Positions 16,600-25,941 are shown, counted from the first letter of the stretch. The stretch: DNA of 64,000 bases from Azospirillum sp. TSH100 (GCF_004923295.1 NZ_CP039634.1:1392001-1456000); one strand, 5' to 3'. A program made the numbers and translations. Notes: generated by a model from the sequence alone, not told the origin.

Positions 16600-16932
16600 A
16601 TGGCCGACATCGTCGTTCTGAAGCATGTCCGCCTGACGCGGGCCTTGCAAGCCATCGAGACGGCCGCGGCCTCGCTCGATGGTGAACTCGTCGCCCTGCG
16701 CACCGCTGGGCAGGCCGGTCTGCTGGGCGACCATGCCGAGGAAGCCACGCTGCTGCGCACCTATGTTCGGACCCTGCGCGTCCTGTTGCAGGCAATGACC
16801 CCCGACGAGGTGGATGAGGCTGGGTTGAGCGAGCGTCACGCCCTGGCCGAGGCGGCGGTCAGCCGCTGTGCCGTTGCGTTGCGGGTGCTGGAGTTGCCGG
16901 CTGGTGGGGGATCGCTGAGCGGCATCGCCTGA
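16600..16932 (+). CDS. hypothetical helical protein between two ABC transporter sets
   Basis: A 110-residue soluble protein with a mostly alpha-helical look (RLTRALQAIETAAASLDGEL and later helices), no signal peptide and no recognised domain. A strong GGGAGGGGAGG lies just upstream of the ATG. It is 59 bases after the second permease and 191 bases before the next ATPase, so it may be the last gene of the first transporter operon. Function unknown. Confidence 0.6.
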   Translation: MADIVVLKHVRLTRALQAIETAAASLDGELVALRTAGQAGLLGDHAEEATLLRTYVRTLRVLLQAMTPDEVDEAGLSERHALAEAAVSRCAVALRVLELPAGGGSLSGIA

Positions 16933-17123
16933 ACTGGTCTGTTTTGCCTGGGCCTGTCGCGAAGCCGACAGCCCCTTGACGCCTTCCCGCCACTACCATA
17001 CTGCCGTATGGCTGGGATGCGGAAAGCCTTTCCCCTCTCCGCTGCCGGGACGCCGCGCTATAGTGGCAGGCCCAACGAACAGTCGGACACCACCGACACA
17101 GGTGCAGGCACAAAAAGGGCGCG

Positions 17124-17897
17124 ATGAGGCTTCTCGTTTCCGATCTGACCCACTGCTACGACGATCTGACCGTGCTGGACGGCGTCAATCTGACATTGGC
17201 GGAGGGCGAAATCCTGGCGGTGATCGGCCCCAGCGGCTGCGGGAAATCGACGCTGCTCGGCATCGCCGGCGGCATCGTCGCCCCCACATCCGGCAGCATC
17301 CGGGTCGAAGGGGAGGTGCCGGACGGCTGCCTGAACCCGATCACCTTCATCTTCCAGGACTTCGCCCTGCTGCCCTGGCGCACGGTGGAGGACAACATCG
17401 CCCTCGTGCTGGAGCATCACCCGCTCTCCGCCGCCGAGCGGCAGGAGCGGATCGACAGCGGCCTGCGCCGCATGGGGTTGTGGGAGTTCCGCAAGGCCCT
17501 GCCCAAGCAGCTGTCCGGCGGAATGCGCCAGCGGGTCGGTATCGCCCGCGCGCTGGCAGTGCGTCCTGCCATGCTGCTGCTGGACGAGCCGCTGTCGGCG
17601 CTCGACGCCCAGACGCGCGAACTGCTGATGGACGATTTCCTGGAGCTGTGGCGGCGGGAGAAGACCACCGCCCTCTATGTCACCCACAATCTGGACGAGG
17701 CGCTGCGGCTCGCCGACCGTGTCTGCGTGCTGAGCCGCCGCCCCGGCCGCATCCGCGAACTGGTCACCATCGAGGAGGCCCGCGACCGTCGGCAGGAGCC
17801 GTCGGCCCAGGCCCATCTTGCCGAAGTGCGCGACCGCCTGTGGCACCTGATGAAAGCCGAGGCCCAGATGGCCGACCGGGAGATCGCCCGTGCCTGA
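17124..17897 (+). CDS. ABC transporter ATP-binding protein (second NitT/TauT-type set)
   Basis: A 257-residue ATPase with Walker A GPSGCGKSTLL, Q-loop FIFQDFALLPWRT, signature LSGGMRQR, Walker B LLLDEPLSALDA and switch YVTHNLDEA. It forms a compact set with the permease (8-base overlap) and the binding protein downstream. A separate start of transcription is likely in the 190-base gap upstream, but no convincing promoter could be read. Confidence 0.92.
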   Translation: MRLLVSDLTHCYDDLTVLDGVNLTLAEGEILAVIGPSGCGKSTLLGIAGGIVAPTSGSIRVEGEVPDGCLNPITFIFQDFALLPWRTVEDNIALVLEHHPLSAAERQERIDSGLRRMGLWEFRKALPKQLSGGMRQRVGIARALAVRPAMLLLDEPLSALDAQTRELLMDDFLELWRREKTTALYVTHNLDEALRLADRVCVLSRRPGRIRELVTIEEARDRRQEPSAQAHLAEVRDRLWHLMKAEAQMADREIARA

Positions 17898-18717
17898 CAG
17901 CCTGAACCCGTCCGCCGCAGCCGCTGCCTCCGCGATGGACCAGCCCGTCCGCTTCCGTGGCGGCGGTTTTACCGTAAAGCGCCATCCCTGGGCCGCGCTG
18001 GCCGCCTTCGCCCTGCTGATCGGGCTGTGGGAGGGGGCTAGCCGCCTCGGCCTCGCCAGCCCGCTGTTCCTGCCGCCGCCGAGCGCCGTCGCCAAGGCGC
18101 TGGCCGGCATGGTGGCGGACGGATCGCTGTGGCTGAACCTGAAGGCGTCGCTGGCGCGTATCGCCGTCGGCTGGGTGCTGGGCACGGCGGGCGGCATGCT
18201 GGTCGGCTTTGCCATGGGCATCTTCTCCACCGCCCGCGCGGTCGGCGTGCCGCTGGTGTCGGCCTTCTTCCCCATCCCGAAGATCGCGCTCTTGCCGCTG
18301 TTCATCCTGTGGTTCGGCATCGGCGAGCCGTCGAAATTCGCCACCATCGGCTTCGGCGTCTTCTTCCCCACCGTCATCGCCACCTACAGCGCCATCGACC
18401 AGGTGCCGCGCAACCTGATCCGCATGGCGCAGAGCTTCGGTCTGCCCTGGCGCTCGATCCTGCGCTCCATCGTCCTGCCGGGCGCCCTGCCGGGCATTCT
18501 GGCCGGTTTCCGCATCACCGCCTCCATTGCGCTGATCCTGGTGGTGGCGGCCGAGATGATCGGCGCGGAGTATGGCATCGGCGCCTTCGTGCTGATGGCC
18601 GGCAACCTGATGCAGACCGACACGCTGCTGGCCGGCGTGCTGGTGCTGTCGCTGCTGGGGCTCGCCATCGGCACGGTGCTGTCGCAGCTGGAGCGGCGCT
18701 TGCTCAACTGGCGTTGA
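17890..18717 (+). CDS. ABC transporter permease (second NitT/TauT-type set)
   Basis: A 275-residue inner-membrane permease; after a 35-residue polar N-terminus come about six helices. The EAA loop reads IRMAQSFGLPWRSILRSIVL. GTG start at 17890 overlaps the ATPase gene by 8 bases. With the preceding ATPase and following binding protein it makes one complete importer, probably as a permease homodimer. Confidence 0.9.
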   Translation: MPDSLNPSAAAAASAMDQPVRFRGGGFTVKRHPWAALAAFALLIGLWEGASRLGLASPLFLPPPSAVAKALAGMVADGSLWLNLKASLARIAVGWVLGTAGGMLVGFAMGIFSTARAVGVPLVSAFFPIPKIALLPLFILWFGIGEPSKFATIGFGVFFPTVIATYSAIDQVPRNLIRMAQSFGLPWRSILRSIVLPGALPGILAGFRITASIALILVVAAEMIGAEYGIGAFVLMAGNLMQTDTLLAGVLVLSLLGLAIGTVLSQLERRLLNWR

Positions 18718-18766
18718 CCGCCTCATTCCAAGAAACATGAACCATCGATCGGGAGGATTTCCGTCC

Positions 18767-19804
18767 ATGACCGCCGCCATGACCGTGGCCCGCCTCACCC
18801 GGCGCGCTCTGATCGCCACCACCGGTGCTGTCTTCGCCGCCGGCACCCTGATGTCCGCCGCGCTGGCTCAGCCGCTGGAGAAGGCGACGGTCGGCGTGCT
18901 GGCGCTGTCCTCCTCCGGGCCGATCTTCATCGCCAAGGCCAAGGGCTATTTCGCGAAGGAAGGGCTGGACGTCGAGCTGAAGATGTTCACTTCGGCCCAG
19001 CAGGTGCCGGTCGCCGTGACCTCGGGCGATGTCGATTTCGGTGTCACCGGCCTGACCGCCGGCTTCTACAACCTCGCCTCCAAGGGGGCGGTCACCATCA
19101 TCGCGGCGCAGAGCCGCGACGAGCCGGGCTTTCCCCTGAGCGCCTATCTCGCTACCAACGCCGCCTATGACGCCGGCCTGAAGGCGCCGGCCGACCTGAA
19201 GGGCAAGCGGGTCGCCATCACCACCATCGGTTCGACCTTCCACTACATGATCGGGCTGCTGGCGCAGAAGCACGGCTTCACGGTCAAGGACGTGACCATG
19301 GTGCCCTTGCAGGACGTGCCGAAGATGGTCGCCGCCTTCCGGGGCGGGCAGGTCGATGCCATCATCGCGCCGTCCACCGTGTCGCGGCAGCTGGTGGCCG
19401 ACGGTGCCGGCAAGATGCTGGGCTGGGTCGGCGACGAGACGCCCTGGCAGCTCGGCGCCCTGTTCACCGCGCCCAAGACGATGAAGGACCGGCGTCCGCT
19501 GGTGGAGAAGTTCGTCCGCGCCTACAAGACCGCGCTGGCCGAATATCACGCCGCCTTCAACGGCAAGGACGCCTCGGGCGCTCTGGTCAAGGGCCCCGGC
19601 TATGACGAGCTGCTGACCATCATCGCCGACGCGACCAAGCAGAAGCCGGACATCGCCGCCGCCGGCCTGCCCTATGTCGATCCGCAGGCCCGCTTGCTGG
19701 TGGATGACGTGATCAATCAGGTGAAGTTCTGGCAGTCGGAAGGCCAGGTCGACAAGGCGCTGGATCCGAAGTCGGTGATGGATCTCAGCATCGCCGGGCA
19801 GTGA
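18767..19804 (+). CDS. NMT1/THI5-like ABC substrate-binding protein
   Basis: A 345-residue periplasmic solute receptor. The signal peptide contains a twin-arginine-like LTRRALIA followed by a hydrophobic run and cleavage after SAALA. The mature protein has the family pattern: GPIFIAKAKGYFAKEGLDVE, then SGDVDFGVTGLTAGF and LKGKRVAITTIGSTFHY. Ligands of this family include nitrate, taurine, aromatic sulfonates and pyrimidine-like compounds; which applies is not visible. ATG at 18767 follows GGGAGGA. It may also feed the first transporter set, which lacks a receptor. Confidence 0.9.
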   Translation: MTAAMTVARLTRRALIATTGAVFAAGTLMSAALAQPLEKATVGVLALSSSGPIFIAKAKGYFAKEGLDVELKMFTSAQQVPVAVTSGDVDFGVTGLTAGFYNLASKGAVTIIAAQSRDEPGFPLSAYLATNAAYDAGLKAPADLKGKRVAITTIGSTFHYMIGLLAQKHGFTVKDVTMVPLQDVPKMVAAFRGGQVDAIIAPSTVSRQLVADGAGKMLGWVGDETPWQLGALFTAPKTMKDRRPLVEKFVRAYKTALAEYHAAFNGKDASGALVKGPGYDELLTIIADATKQKPDIAAAGLPYVDPQARLLVDDVINQVKFWQSEGQVDKALDPKSVMDLSIAGQ

Positions 19805-19817
19805 GAGGAGGGGGCGG

Positions 19818-20531
19818 TCAAACCGCCAGATAGGCCGCCCTCACCCCGTCATCCGCCATCAGCTCCGTCATCGTGCCGGTCCAGCGCAGGCGGCCGGTCT
19901 CGATGACGCAGGCGCGGTCGGCGACCGACGAGGCGAAGGACAGGCTCTGTTCGGACAGCAGCACCGAAAGCCCCTCCGCCTTCAAGCGCCGCACCGCGTC
20001 AGCCATCTGCCTGACGATCAGCGGCGCCAGCCCTTCCGACGGTTCGTCGAGCAGAAGCAGCGACGGGTTGCCCATCAACGTGCGGGCCAGCGTCAGCATC
20101 TGCTGCTCACCGCCGCTCATCCGGGTGCCGCGCCGCCCGCGCATCTCCGCGAGGTTGGGGAACAGGGCGAACAGCTTCTCCGGCGTCCAGGCCGGGGCGC
20201 CGGGGCGGGGCGGCTGGCGGCCGACCTCCAGATTCTCCTCCACCGTCAGGTCGGCGAAGATGCGGCGATCCTCCGGCACATAGCCGACGCCGAGCCGGGC
20301 GATGCGGTGGGCGGGCAGGGCCGATAGGTCGAGCCCGTCGAAGCGCAGGGTCGTGGCGTGCCGCTCCACCAACCCCATGATCGCCTTCAGCGTGGTGGTC
20401 TTGCCGGCACCGTTGCGGCCCATCAGCGCCACCACCTCGCCACGTCCCACCGTCAGGGCGATGCCGTCGAGGATATGGGCGCGGCCATACCAGGCCTGGA
20501 GGCCGTCGACCGTCAGCAGGGGTTCGCTCAC
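19818..20531 (-). CDS. livF: branched-chain amino acid-type ABC transporter ATPase
   Basis: A 237-residue LivF-type ATPase: Walker A GRNGAGKTTTL, the LivF-typical LGVGYVPEDRRIF, signature MSGGEQQML, Walker B LLLLDEPSEGLAP. It is the last gene of a leftward operon and its start overlaps livG by 4 bases. The solute may be a branched-chain amino acid, urea, amide or aromatic acid; the LIV family is broad. Confidence 0.9.
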   Translation of the reverse strand: MSEPLLTVDGLQAWYGRAHILDGIALTVGRGEVVALMGRNGAGKTTTLKAIMGLVERHATTLRFDGLDLSALPAHRIARLGVGYVPEDRRIFADLTVEENLEVGRQPPRPGAPAWTPEKLFALFPNLAEMRGRRGTRMSGGEQQMLTLARTLMGNPSLLLLDEPSEGLAPLIVRQMADAVRRLKAEGLSVLLSEQSLSFASSVADRACVIETGRLRWTGTMTELMADDGVRAAYLAV

Positions 20532-21301
20532 GCCTCGCCTCCCAGATAGACCGATTGCACGCGGGGATCGGCGCGCACCCGATCCGGCGGGCCCTCCGCG
20601 ATCAGCCGGCCACGGTCGAGCACCAGCACGCGGGTGGCGTGGCCGAAGACGGCATCCATGTCATGCTCGGTGAACAGCACGGCGAGGCCGCGCTCGCGCA
20701 CCAGCTCCGCGGTCAGCGCCATCAGGGCGAGCCGTTCGGCGGGCGCCATGCCGGCGGTCGGCTCGTCCATCAGCAGCACCGTCGGCTCGCTCGCCAGCGC
20801 CATTGCCAGCTCGACCCGCTTGACGTCGCCATAGGCCAGCACGCCGCAGGGACGGTCGGCTTGCGCCACCATGCCGACGCGCTCCAGCAGGGCCAACGCC
20901 GGTTCGCGGAATTGGGCGGCGGCCGGGCGCCACAGCCCCAACAGCCGGCGGGCACGCGACAGCAGAACCATCTGCACATTCTCCGCCACCGTCATCGAGG
21001 CGAAGGTCGCGGTGATCTGGAAGGTGCGCCCGATGCCCAGCGCCCAGATGCGCCGGGGCGGCAGTCCGACCAGTTCGGTGCCGTCAAGCCGGACCGATCC
21101 CGAATCGGGACGAAGCTGGCCGTTCAGCAGGTTGAAGCAGGTGCTCTTGCCGGCGCCGTTCGGGCCGATCAGCGCCAGCAGGTCGCCGGAGCGCAGGGTG
21201 AAGGATACGCCGCCAACCGCCTGCACCCCGCCGAAGGAGCGTTGCAGGTCGCGCACCACCAGTTCACTCATGGGCAATTCGCTTCTGGGCAACTCGCTCA
21301 T
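20528..21301 (-). CDS. livG: branched-chain amino acid-type ABC transporter ATPase
   Basis: A 257-residue LivG-type ATPase with Walker A GPNGAGKSTCFN, LivG-type IGRTFQITATF, a divergent signature LAYGDVKRVELA in place of LSGG, Walker B VLLMDEPTAGMAP and switch FTEHDMDAVF. The start at 21301 overlaps the permease stop by 4 bases (ATGA); a second ATG 10 codons later repeats the MSEL sequence and could also be used. Works as a pair with LivF. Confidence 0.88.
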   Translation of the reverse strand: MSELPRSELPMSELVVRDLQRSFGGVQAVGGVSFTLRSGDLLALIGPNGAGKSTCFNLLNGQLRPDSGSVRLDGTELVGLPPRRIWALGIGRTFQITATFASMTVAENVQMVLLSRARRLLGLWRPAAAQFREPALALLERVGMVAQADRPCGVLAYGDVKRVELAMALASEPTVLLMDEPTAGMAPAERLALMALTAELVRERGLAVLFTEHDMDAVFGHATRVLVLDRGRLIAEGPPDRVRADPRVQSVYLGGEA

Positions 21302-23130
21302 GCCCGTCTCCCGATGCCGGACAGGAAGCCGACGATCCCCTTGGGGAAGACCAGAACCAGGGTGACGACGATCAGGCCCAGCACCAGCCGCCACCAGTCG
21401 GTCAGGCTCATCACCTCCGATTCGAGCAGATGGAAGACCGCCGCTCCGGCCAGCGGCCCGGCGACGGTCTGGATGCCGCCCATCAGCACCATCACCAGCG
21501 CGTCGACCGACTGCGGCACCGCCAGCAGGGTGGGGAAGACGCTGCCCTTGGCGAAGGCGTAGAGCCCGCCGGCCAGACCCGCGGCGCTGCCGGCGAACAC
21601 GAAGGCCATCCACTGGAAGCGGCGCACGTCGATGCCGACCGATTCGGCGCGCAGGCCCGAGTCGCGTCCCGCCCGCAATGCGTATCCGAAGGAGGCGAAG
21701 GCCGCCCGTCGCAGCAGCCACAACGCGCCGCCGCACAGCGCCAGCGTCAGCCAATAGTAAGCCGCCTTGCCCGCCGCCCAGGCCGACGGCCAGACGCCGA
21801 GGATGCCGTTGTCGCCGCCGGTCACCGCATACCATTGGAAGGCGATCGACCAGACGATCTGCGCGAAGGCCAGCGTCAGCATGGCGAAATAGAGCCCCGA
21901 GCGCCGGACGCAGAACCAGCCGGCCACCAGCGCCCCCAGCCCGGCCAGCACCGGCGCGCCGGCCAGCGCCAGCGGCATCGGCGCGCCCAGATGCCTGACC
22001 AGCAGGGCCGAGCCATAGGCGCCCAGCCCGAACCATGCCGCATGGCCGAAGGACACCAGCCCGCCCAGCCCGATCAGCAGATGCAGGCTGGCGGCGAACA
22101 GGGCGAGGATCACCACTTCGGTCAGCAGGATCAGCGCGTAATCGCCGGCGACCAGCGGTGCGGCGGCCAGCAGCGCCAGCAGGGCCAGCGCCCACAGCCC
22201 GGCATGGCGGCCGGCCGACAGCGGCACGGTCACCGTGGCGGGTGCGGTCGGCGGCACTTCCTCGGCCCGGCCGAGCAGGCCGTGCGGGCGCAGGACCAGG
22301 ACCACCGCCATGAACAGGAAGACGATCACCAGCGTGATCTGCGGGAAGATCAGGATGCCGAAGGCCTGCAATTGTCCGATCAGCAGCGAGGCGAGAAAGG
22401 CGCCGGTCAGGCTGCCCATGCCGCCGACCACGACGACGACGAAGGCCTCGACCACGATGGCCATGTCCATCTGCAAGGTCACCGCCTCGCGCGGGACCTG
22501 CAGGGCGCCGCCCAGCCCGGCCAGCGCGCAGCCCAGGAACAGCACCCCGGTGAACAGACGCGCCGGATCGACGCCGAGCGCGCTGGTCATCTCGCGGTCC
22601 TGCGTCGCCGCGCGCACCAGCGTGCCCCAGCGGGTGCGGTTGAACAGCAGCCACAGCAGCCCGAGCACCAGCGGCCCCAGCCCGATCAGCACAAGGTCGT
22701 AGAGCGGGAAGGGCTGGTCGAGGATGTCGATGGAACCCTTCAGCCCCGGCGCCCGGCGGCCCAGCAGATCCTCCGGACCCCAGGCCCAGGCGGTCAGATC
22801 CTGCACCACCAGCACGATGCCGAAGGTGCCGAGCAGCTGGAACAGCTCCGGCGAGCGGTAGAGCCGGCGCAGCAGCCCGATCTCCATCGCCGCCCCCAGC
22901 AGGCCCATCGCCAGCGCCGCGGCGGCGACCGAACTCCAGAAGCCGGCTGGCGTGCCGCCGAACCGCTCGATCAGCGACCAGCCGGCATAGGCCCCGACCA
23001 TGTAGAAGGAGCCGTGCGCGAAATTCACGATCCGCGTCACGCCGAACACGATGGTCAACCCGGACGACACCAGGAACAGCGTCGCCGCGGTCGCGAGGCC
23101 GCTGAGGGCCTGGACGAGGAGGAAGGACAT
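21298..23130 (-). CDS. fused LivH-LivM ABC transporter permease
   Basis: A 610-residue permease that joins two normally separate subunits. Residues 1-290 are LivH-like (SSGLTIVFGVTRIVNFAHGS, then GGMGSLTGAF); residues about 315-610 are LivM-like (GLGGLVSFGHAAWFGLGAYG, GGDNGILGV and GGIQTVAGPLAGAA). A charged link near residue 290-310 joins them. A single chain thus supplies both halves of the channel. It sits between the receptor gene (28 bases upstream) and livG (4-base overlap). Confidence 0.9.
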   Translation of the reverse strand: MSFLLVQALSGLATAATLFLVSSGLTIVFGVTRIVNFAHGSFYMVGAYAGWSLIERFGGTPAGFWSSVAAAALAMGLLGAAMEIGLLRRLYRSPELFQLLGTFGIVLVVQDLTAWAWGPEDLLGRRAPGLKGSIDILDQPFPLYDLVLIGLGPLVLGLLWLLFNRTRWGTLVRAATQDREMTSALGVDPARLFTGVLFLGCALAGLGGALQVPREAVTLQMDMAIVVEAFVVVVVGGMGSLTGAFLASLLIGQLQAFGILIFPQITLVIVFLFMAVVLVLRPHGLLGRAEEVPPTAPATVTVPLSAGRHAGLWALALLALLAAAPLVAGDYALILLTEVVILALFAASLHLLIGLGGLVSFGHAAWFGLGAYGSALLVRHLGAPMPLALAGAPVLAGLGALVAGWFCVRRSGLYFAMLTLAFAQIVWSIAFQWYAVTGGDNGILGVWPSAWAAGKAAYYWLTLALCGGALWLLRRAAFASFGYALRAGRDSGLRAESVGIDVRRFQWMAFVFAGSAAGLAGGLYAFAKGSVFPTLLAVPQSVDALVMVLMGGIQTVAGPLAGAAVFHLLESEVMSLTDWWRLVLGLIVVTLVLVFPKGIVGFLSGIGRRA

Positions 23131-23157
23131 GAGGCGGGGCGCCGGAAGCCGGGCGCC

Positions 23158-24441
23158 TTACTCCGCCGGCCGCATCTTGCGCGCCGCGTCGTCGGGCGGC
23201 AGGTAGTTGGCGCCGTCGGCATAGCGCCAGTCCTTCATGGTGCCGCGGCCGTCCTTCACCGTCGTGGTGCCGACATAGGTGCCCATCGTCGCCTGATGGT
23301 CGGAGGCGCGGAAGGTCACCGGGCCGACGGGGCTGTCGATGGTCAGGCCGGCCAGTGCATCGACGATCGGCTCCGCATTGGCCGACTTGGCCTTGGTGAT
23401 CGCTGCTGCGACCGCCTTCATGGTGGTGTAGCCGACGATGGATCCCGCCTTGGGCGATTCCTTGAAGCGCGCGGTGTAGGCGGCGACGAAGGCCTTGTGA
23501 GCGGGGGTGTCGATCTGCTCCCAGGGATAGCCGGTGACGATCCAGCCTTCCGGCGCCTCATCCTTCATCGGCTCCAGATATTCCGGCTCGCCGGTCAGCA
23601 GGCTGACGACCTTGCGGTTCCGGAAAAGGCCGCGGCCCTCGCCCTCGCGCACGAACTTGGCGAGGTCGGCACCAAAGGTGACGTTGAAGATGGCATCGGG
23701 CTTGGCGGCGGCCAGTGCCTGCACGGTCGGACCGGCCTCCAGCTTGCCCTGCACCGGCCACTGCTCGGCAACGAACTCGACGTCCGGGCGCCTTTCCTTC
23801 AGCAACTGCTTGAACCACGACACCGCCGACTGCCCGTATTCATAGTTTGGGGCGACGGTGGCCCAGCGCTTGGCCGGCAGTTTCGCCGCCTCTTCCACCA
23901 GCATCGCCGCCTGCATGTAGGTGCTGGGGCGCAGGCGGAAGGTGTAGCGGTTGCCCTTCGACCAGGTGATGGCGTCGGTCAGCGGTTCCGCCGCGACGAA
24001 GGGCATCTTGTTGCGTGCGGCAAAATCGGCGACGGCCAGCCCGATGTGGGAGAAATAGGTGCCGGCCAGCACGTCCACCGCCTCGTTCGTCACCAGTTCC
24101 TGCGCGACGCGGACGGCGTCGTCCGGCTTGCCGGCGTCGTCGCGCGAGACGACCTGAAGCTCGCAACAGCCGATCACGCCGCCCGCGGCGTTGATTTCCT
24201 CAAGCGCCAGTTGCCAGCCCTGGCGGTAGGGAATGGTGAAGGCGGGCAGGCCGGTATAGCTGTTGATCTCGCCCACCCGCACCGGCGCGCCGGAGAAGGT
24301 CACCGGCGGCTTGGCCGATTGAGCCGCGGCCGGAGTGGCGGAGAATGCTGCGACGGACACGGCAGCAGACACGGCAGCGAACAGAGCGGCCGGGCGGAGA
24401 ACCTGCGCCAGCGGCGAGGCGGTCGGGTGACGGTGCTTCAT
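23158..24441 (-). CDS. branched-chain amino acid-type periplasmic substrate-binding protein
   Basis: A 427-residue receptor of the Peripla_BP_6 (LivJ-like) class. An Ala-rich signal peptide ends near ATPAAAQ. The mature part starts VRVGEINSYTGLPAFTIPYR and carries GWQLALEEINAAGGV and AVDVLAGTYFSHIGLAVADF typical of the type I fold. ATG at 24441 was chosen because it begins the signal peptide; 30 upstream codons are arginine-rich and unlikely to be translated. First gene of the leftward transporter operon. Ligand not determinable from sequence. Confidence 0.9.
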   Translation of the reverse strand: MKHRHPTASPLAQVLRPAALFAAVSAAVSVAAFSATPAAAQSAKPPVTFSGAPVRVGEINSYTGLPAFTIPYRQGWQLALEEINAAGGVIGCCELQVVSRDDAGKPDDAVRVAQELVTNEAVDVLAGTYFSHIGLAVADFAARNKMPFVAAEPLTDAITWSKGNRYTFRLRPSTYMQAAMLVEEAAKLPAKRWATVAPNYEYGQSAVSWFKQLLKERRPDVEFVAEQWPVQGKLEAGPTVQALAAAKPDAIFNVTFGADLAKFVREGEGRGLFRNRKVVSLLTGEPEYLEPMKDEAPEGWIVTGYPWEQIDTPAHKAFVAAYTARFKESPKAGSIVGYTTMKAVAAAITKAKSANAEPIVDALAGLTIDSPVGPVTFRASDHQATMGTYVGTTTVKDGRGTMKDWRYADGANYLPPDDAARKMRPAE

Positions 24442-24581
24442 CCTGCGGGAACCCCGGTTCGTAAGAGACCAGCGGCGTGTCCGGGTCGCGGTGCGACGCA
24501 ACACATCGCGTTCATAGCAAACCCGGCGCAAAAGTCACCGCCTGATCGGGAATTTCCCGCCCGTGCCCCCTTGGGTGGCGT

Positions 24582-25022
24582 CTACATCAGGCGCGCCAGC
24601 AGGGCCATGAACTGTACCCGTTCCTCCTCGCTGAGCGGCGCCAGGGTCTGTTCGTGGGCGGCGGCGGCGTTCGCCATCAGGTCGATGACAAGGGCCTGAC
24701 CGATCCGGGTCAGCCGGACGCTGGTGCGGCGCCGATCCTGCGGGTCGGGCTGGCGTTCGACCAGATTGCGCTCCACCAGACGCAGGATCACCCCCTGGGT
24801 CGTCGCCGGGTCCATGTAGGTCAACCGGCCGAGCTGATTCTGCGACAGCGGTCCTTCCGCATGCAGGGTGGCCAGTGCCCCCCATTGGGTGGGAGTCAGC
24901 AGATGATCACCGATCAGGGCGATGAAGATCGCCGACGCGCGCTGATGGGCGCGGCGAAGGCGGTGGTGAACCTGGCCGGCCAACAGGTAGTCGTCGGGAG
25001 GCAGTCGTCCGAAGTCGTCCAT
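24582..25022 (-). CDS. MarR family transcriptional regulator
   Basis: A 146-residue winged-helix regulator. The DNA-binding part reads LTPTQWGALATLHAEGPLSQ, then QLGRLTYMDPATTQGVILRL, with the wing RQPDPQDRRRTSVRLT, all standard for MarR. It is 140 bases upstream of the LIV-type operon on the same strand and is the obvious candidate to control it, possibly in response to the transported compound, but this is inference. Confidence 0.88.
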   Translation of the reverse strand: MDDFGRLPPDDYLLAGQVHHRLRRAHQRASAIFIALIGDHLLTPTQWGALATLHAEGPLSQNQLGRLTYMDPATTQGVILRLVERNLVERQPDPQDRRRTSVRLTRIGQALVIDLMANAAAAHEQTLAPLSEEERVQFMALLARLM

Positions 25023-25361
25023 GGCAGCAGGCCCGTGGTTCGCGCCCGCCTTCGGTCCGGGGCGAAGGCTGGGGCGGGCACGGACCGCCGCTCCCGGCTG
25101 CGTGGGCAGGGATGGCGCGGCGTTTCCCGCCTGTCACCATCCGCTGGGTCCATTATGCGTTCCTCATGGAAAGGGTAGAAAACGCAATGCCCGCAGTGCA
25201 ACCTTCGCAGATGCGTCATAGAGCCACAGGAATGCGCATGTTGCGACTTGCGCAACAAAAGAAGCGCCGTAAGCCTGAAAATAAGCCATGGGCGAAATTT
25301 GCCGCAACTCGGGCCGCCATTCGGATGTTCTGTACGGCGGCTTCTTGTCGGCTGTTCTTCG
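25023..25361. other. gene-free region with a dyad upstream of marR
   Basis: No supportable gene in 339 bases. The notable item is the perfect dyad TGTTGCG-acttg-CGCAACA at 25239-25257, a possible regulator site. A promoter for the MarR gene should lie here, but none is clear. Confidence 0.4.
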
Positions 25362-25535
25362 TCAGGGTTTACGTTTGGGCGGATAGCTGTCGGGCGGGGC
25401 GGTCTTCTCGGCCGGGCTTATCGCATCGTCCTTTTCAGGGGGCGTCACGCCGCCCGGCGTGTAGGGCGGCGTGGTGGCGTCGGGCGGGCGGTCGGTCGAA
25501 GGCGGCGCGGGTGGCGTGTCGAGTCGGCGTGTCAT
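25362..25535 (-). CDS. small proline-rich hypothetical protein
   Basis: A 57-residue hydrophilic protein rich in Pro, Asp, Lys and Thr (MTRRLDTPPAPPSTD to the end PPKRKP), intrinsically disordered by composition. AAAAGGTG lies just upstream of the ATG. No domain, signal or relative recognised. A similarly disordered small gene is at 28252-28512. Confidence 0.5.
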   Translation of the reverse strand: MTRRLDTPPAPPSTDRPPDATTPPYTPGGVTPPEKDDAISPAEKTAPPDSYPPKRKP

Positions 25536-25941
25536 GTGGCACCTTTTCTGGCCAAGAAACGTGATGAACAACCCGGTGCCGGGCAGGGGGTTCCAAAGCA
25601 GGCGCCGTGTCCCATCGCCAGTTCCGGCCTGTCGTTCTATGACCTTCATCTTAGGACCACTTGAAAAAGGCGCAGAAATCAAGCGGGTCATCGCTGCCGA
25701 CATCATTGCCGGACCGGCGGCTTTTTGTTGCGGCCACACCACAGGACCCGGCAAAAGCGGCAGGACGTGGGCTTCACTGTTGCGTGGGAAGCACGGTTTG
25801 TTGTGTCTTTGCCGAGGATGCGTCCGCATCGGCCCCGGCCTGGGTTTCAAGCCGGATACCGGTGCCGGGCCGTGTCCCACCAAGGAGCCGGACCCCCGGC
25901 CCAGTGAGCCGACCGAACCCAGCCAAGCGCGGTGACTCCAG
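25536..25941. other. gene-free region upstream of the outer-membrane protein gene, with orphan terminator
   Basis: About 406 bases. It holds a terminator-like element GCTGCCG/CGGCGGC with TTTTT (25693-25726, plus strand) that ends no known gene, so a short rightward RNA from about 25540 is possible. Short overlapping frames, one ending in an ATGA overlap with the next gene, have no coding character I trust. Confidence 0.35.
25693..25726 (+). terminator. orphan intrinsic terminator
   Basis: Seven-base-pair stem (one G-T pair) with a 15-base loop that itself contains GCCGG-a-CCGGC, then five T. No annotated gene reads into it. Confidence 0.5.
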
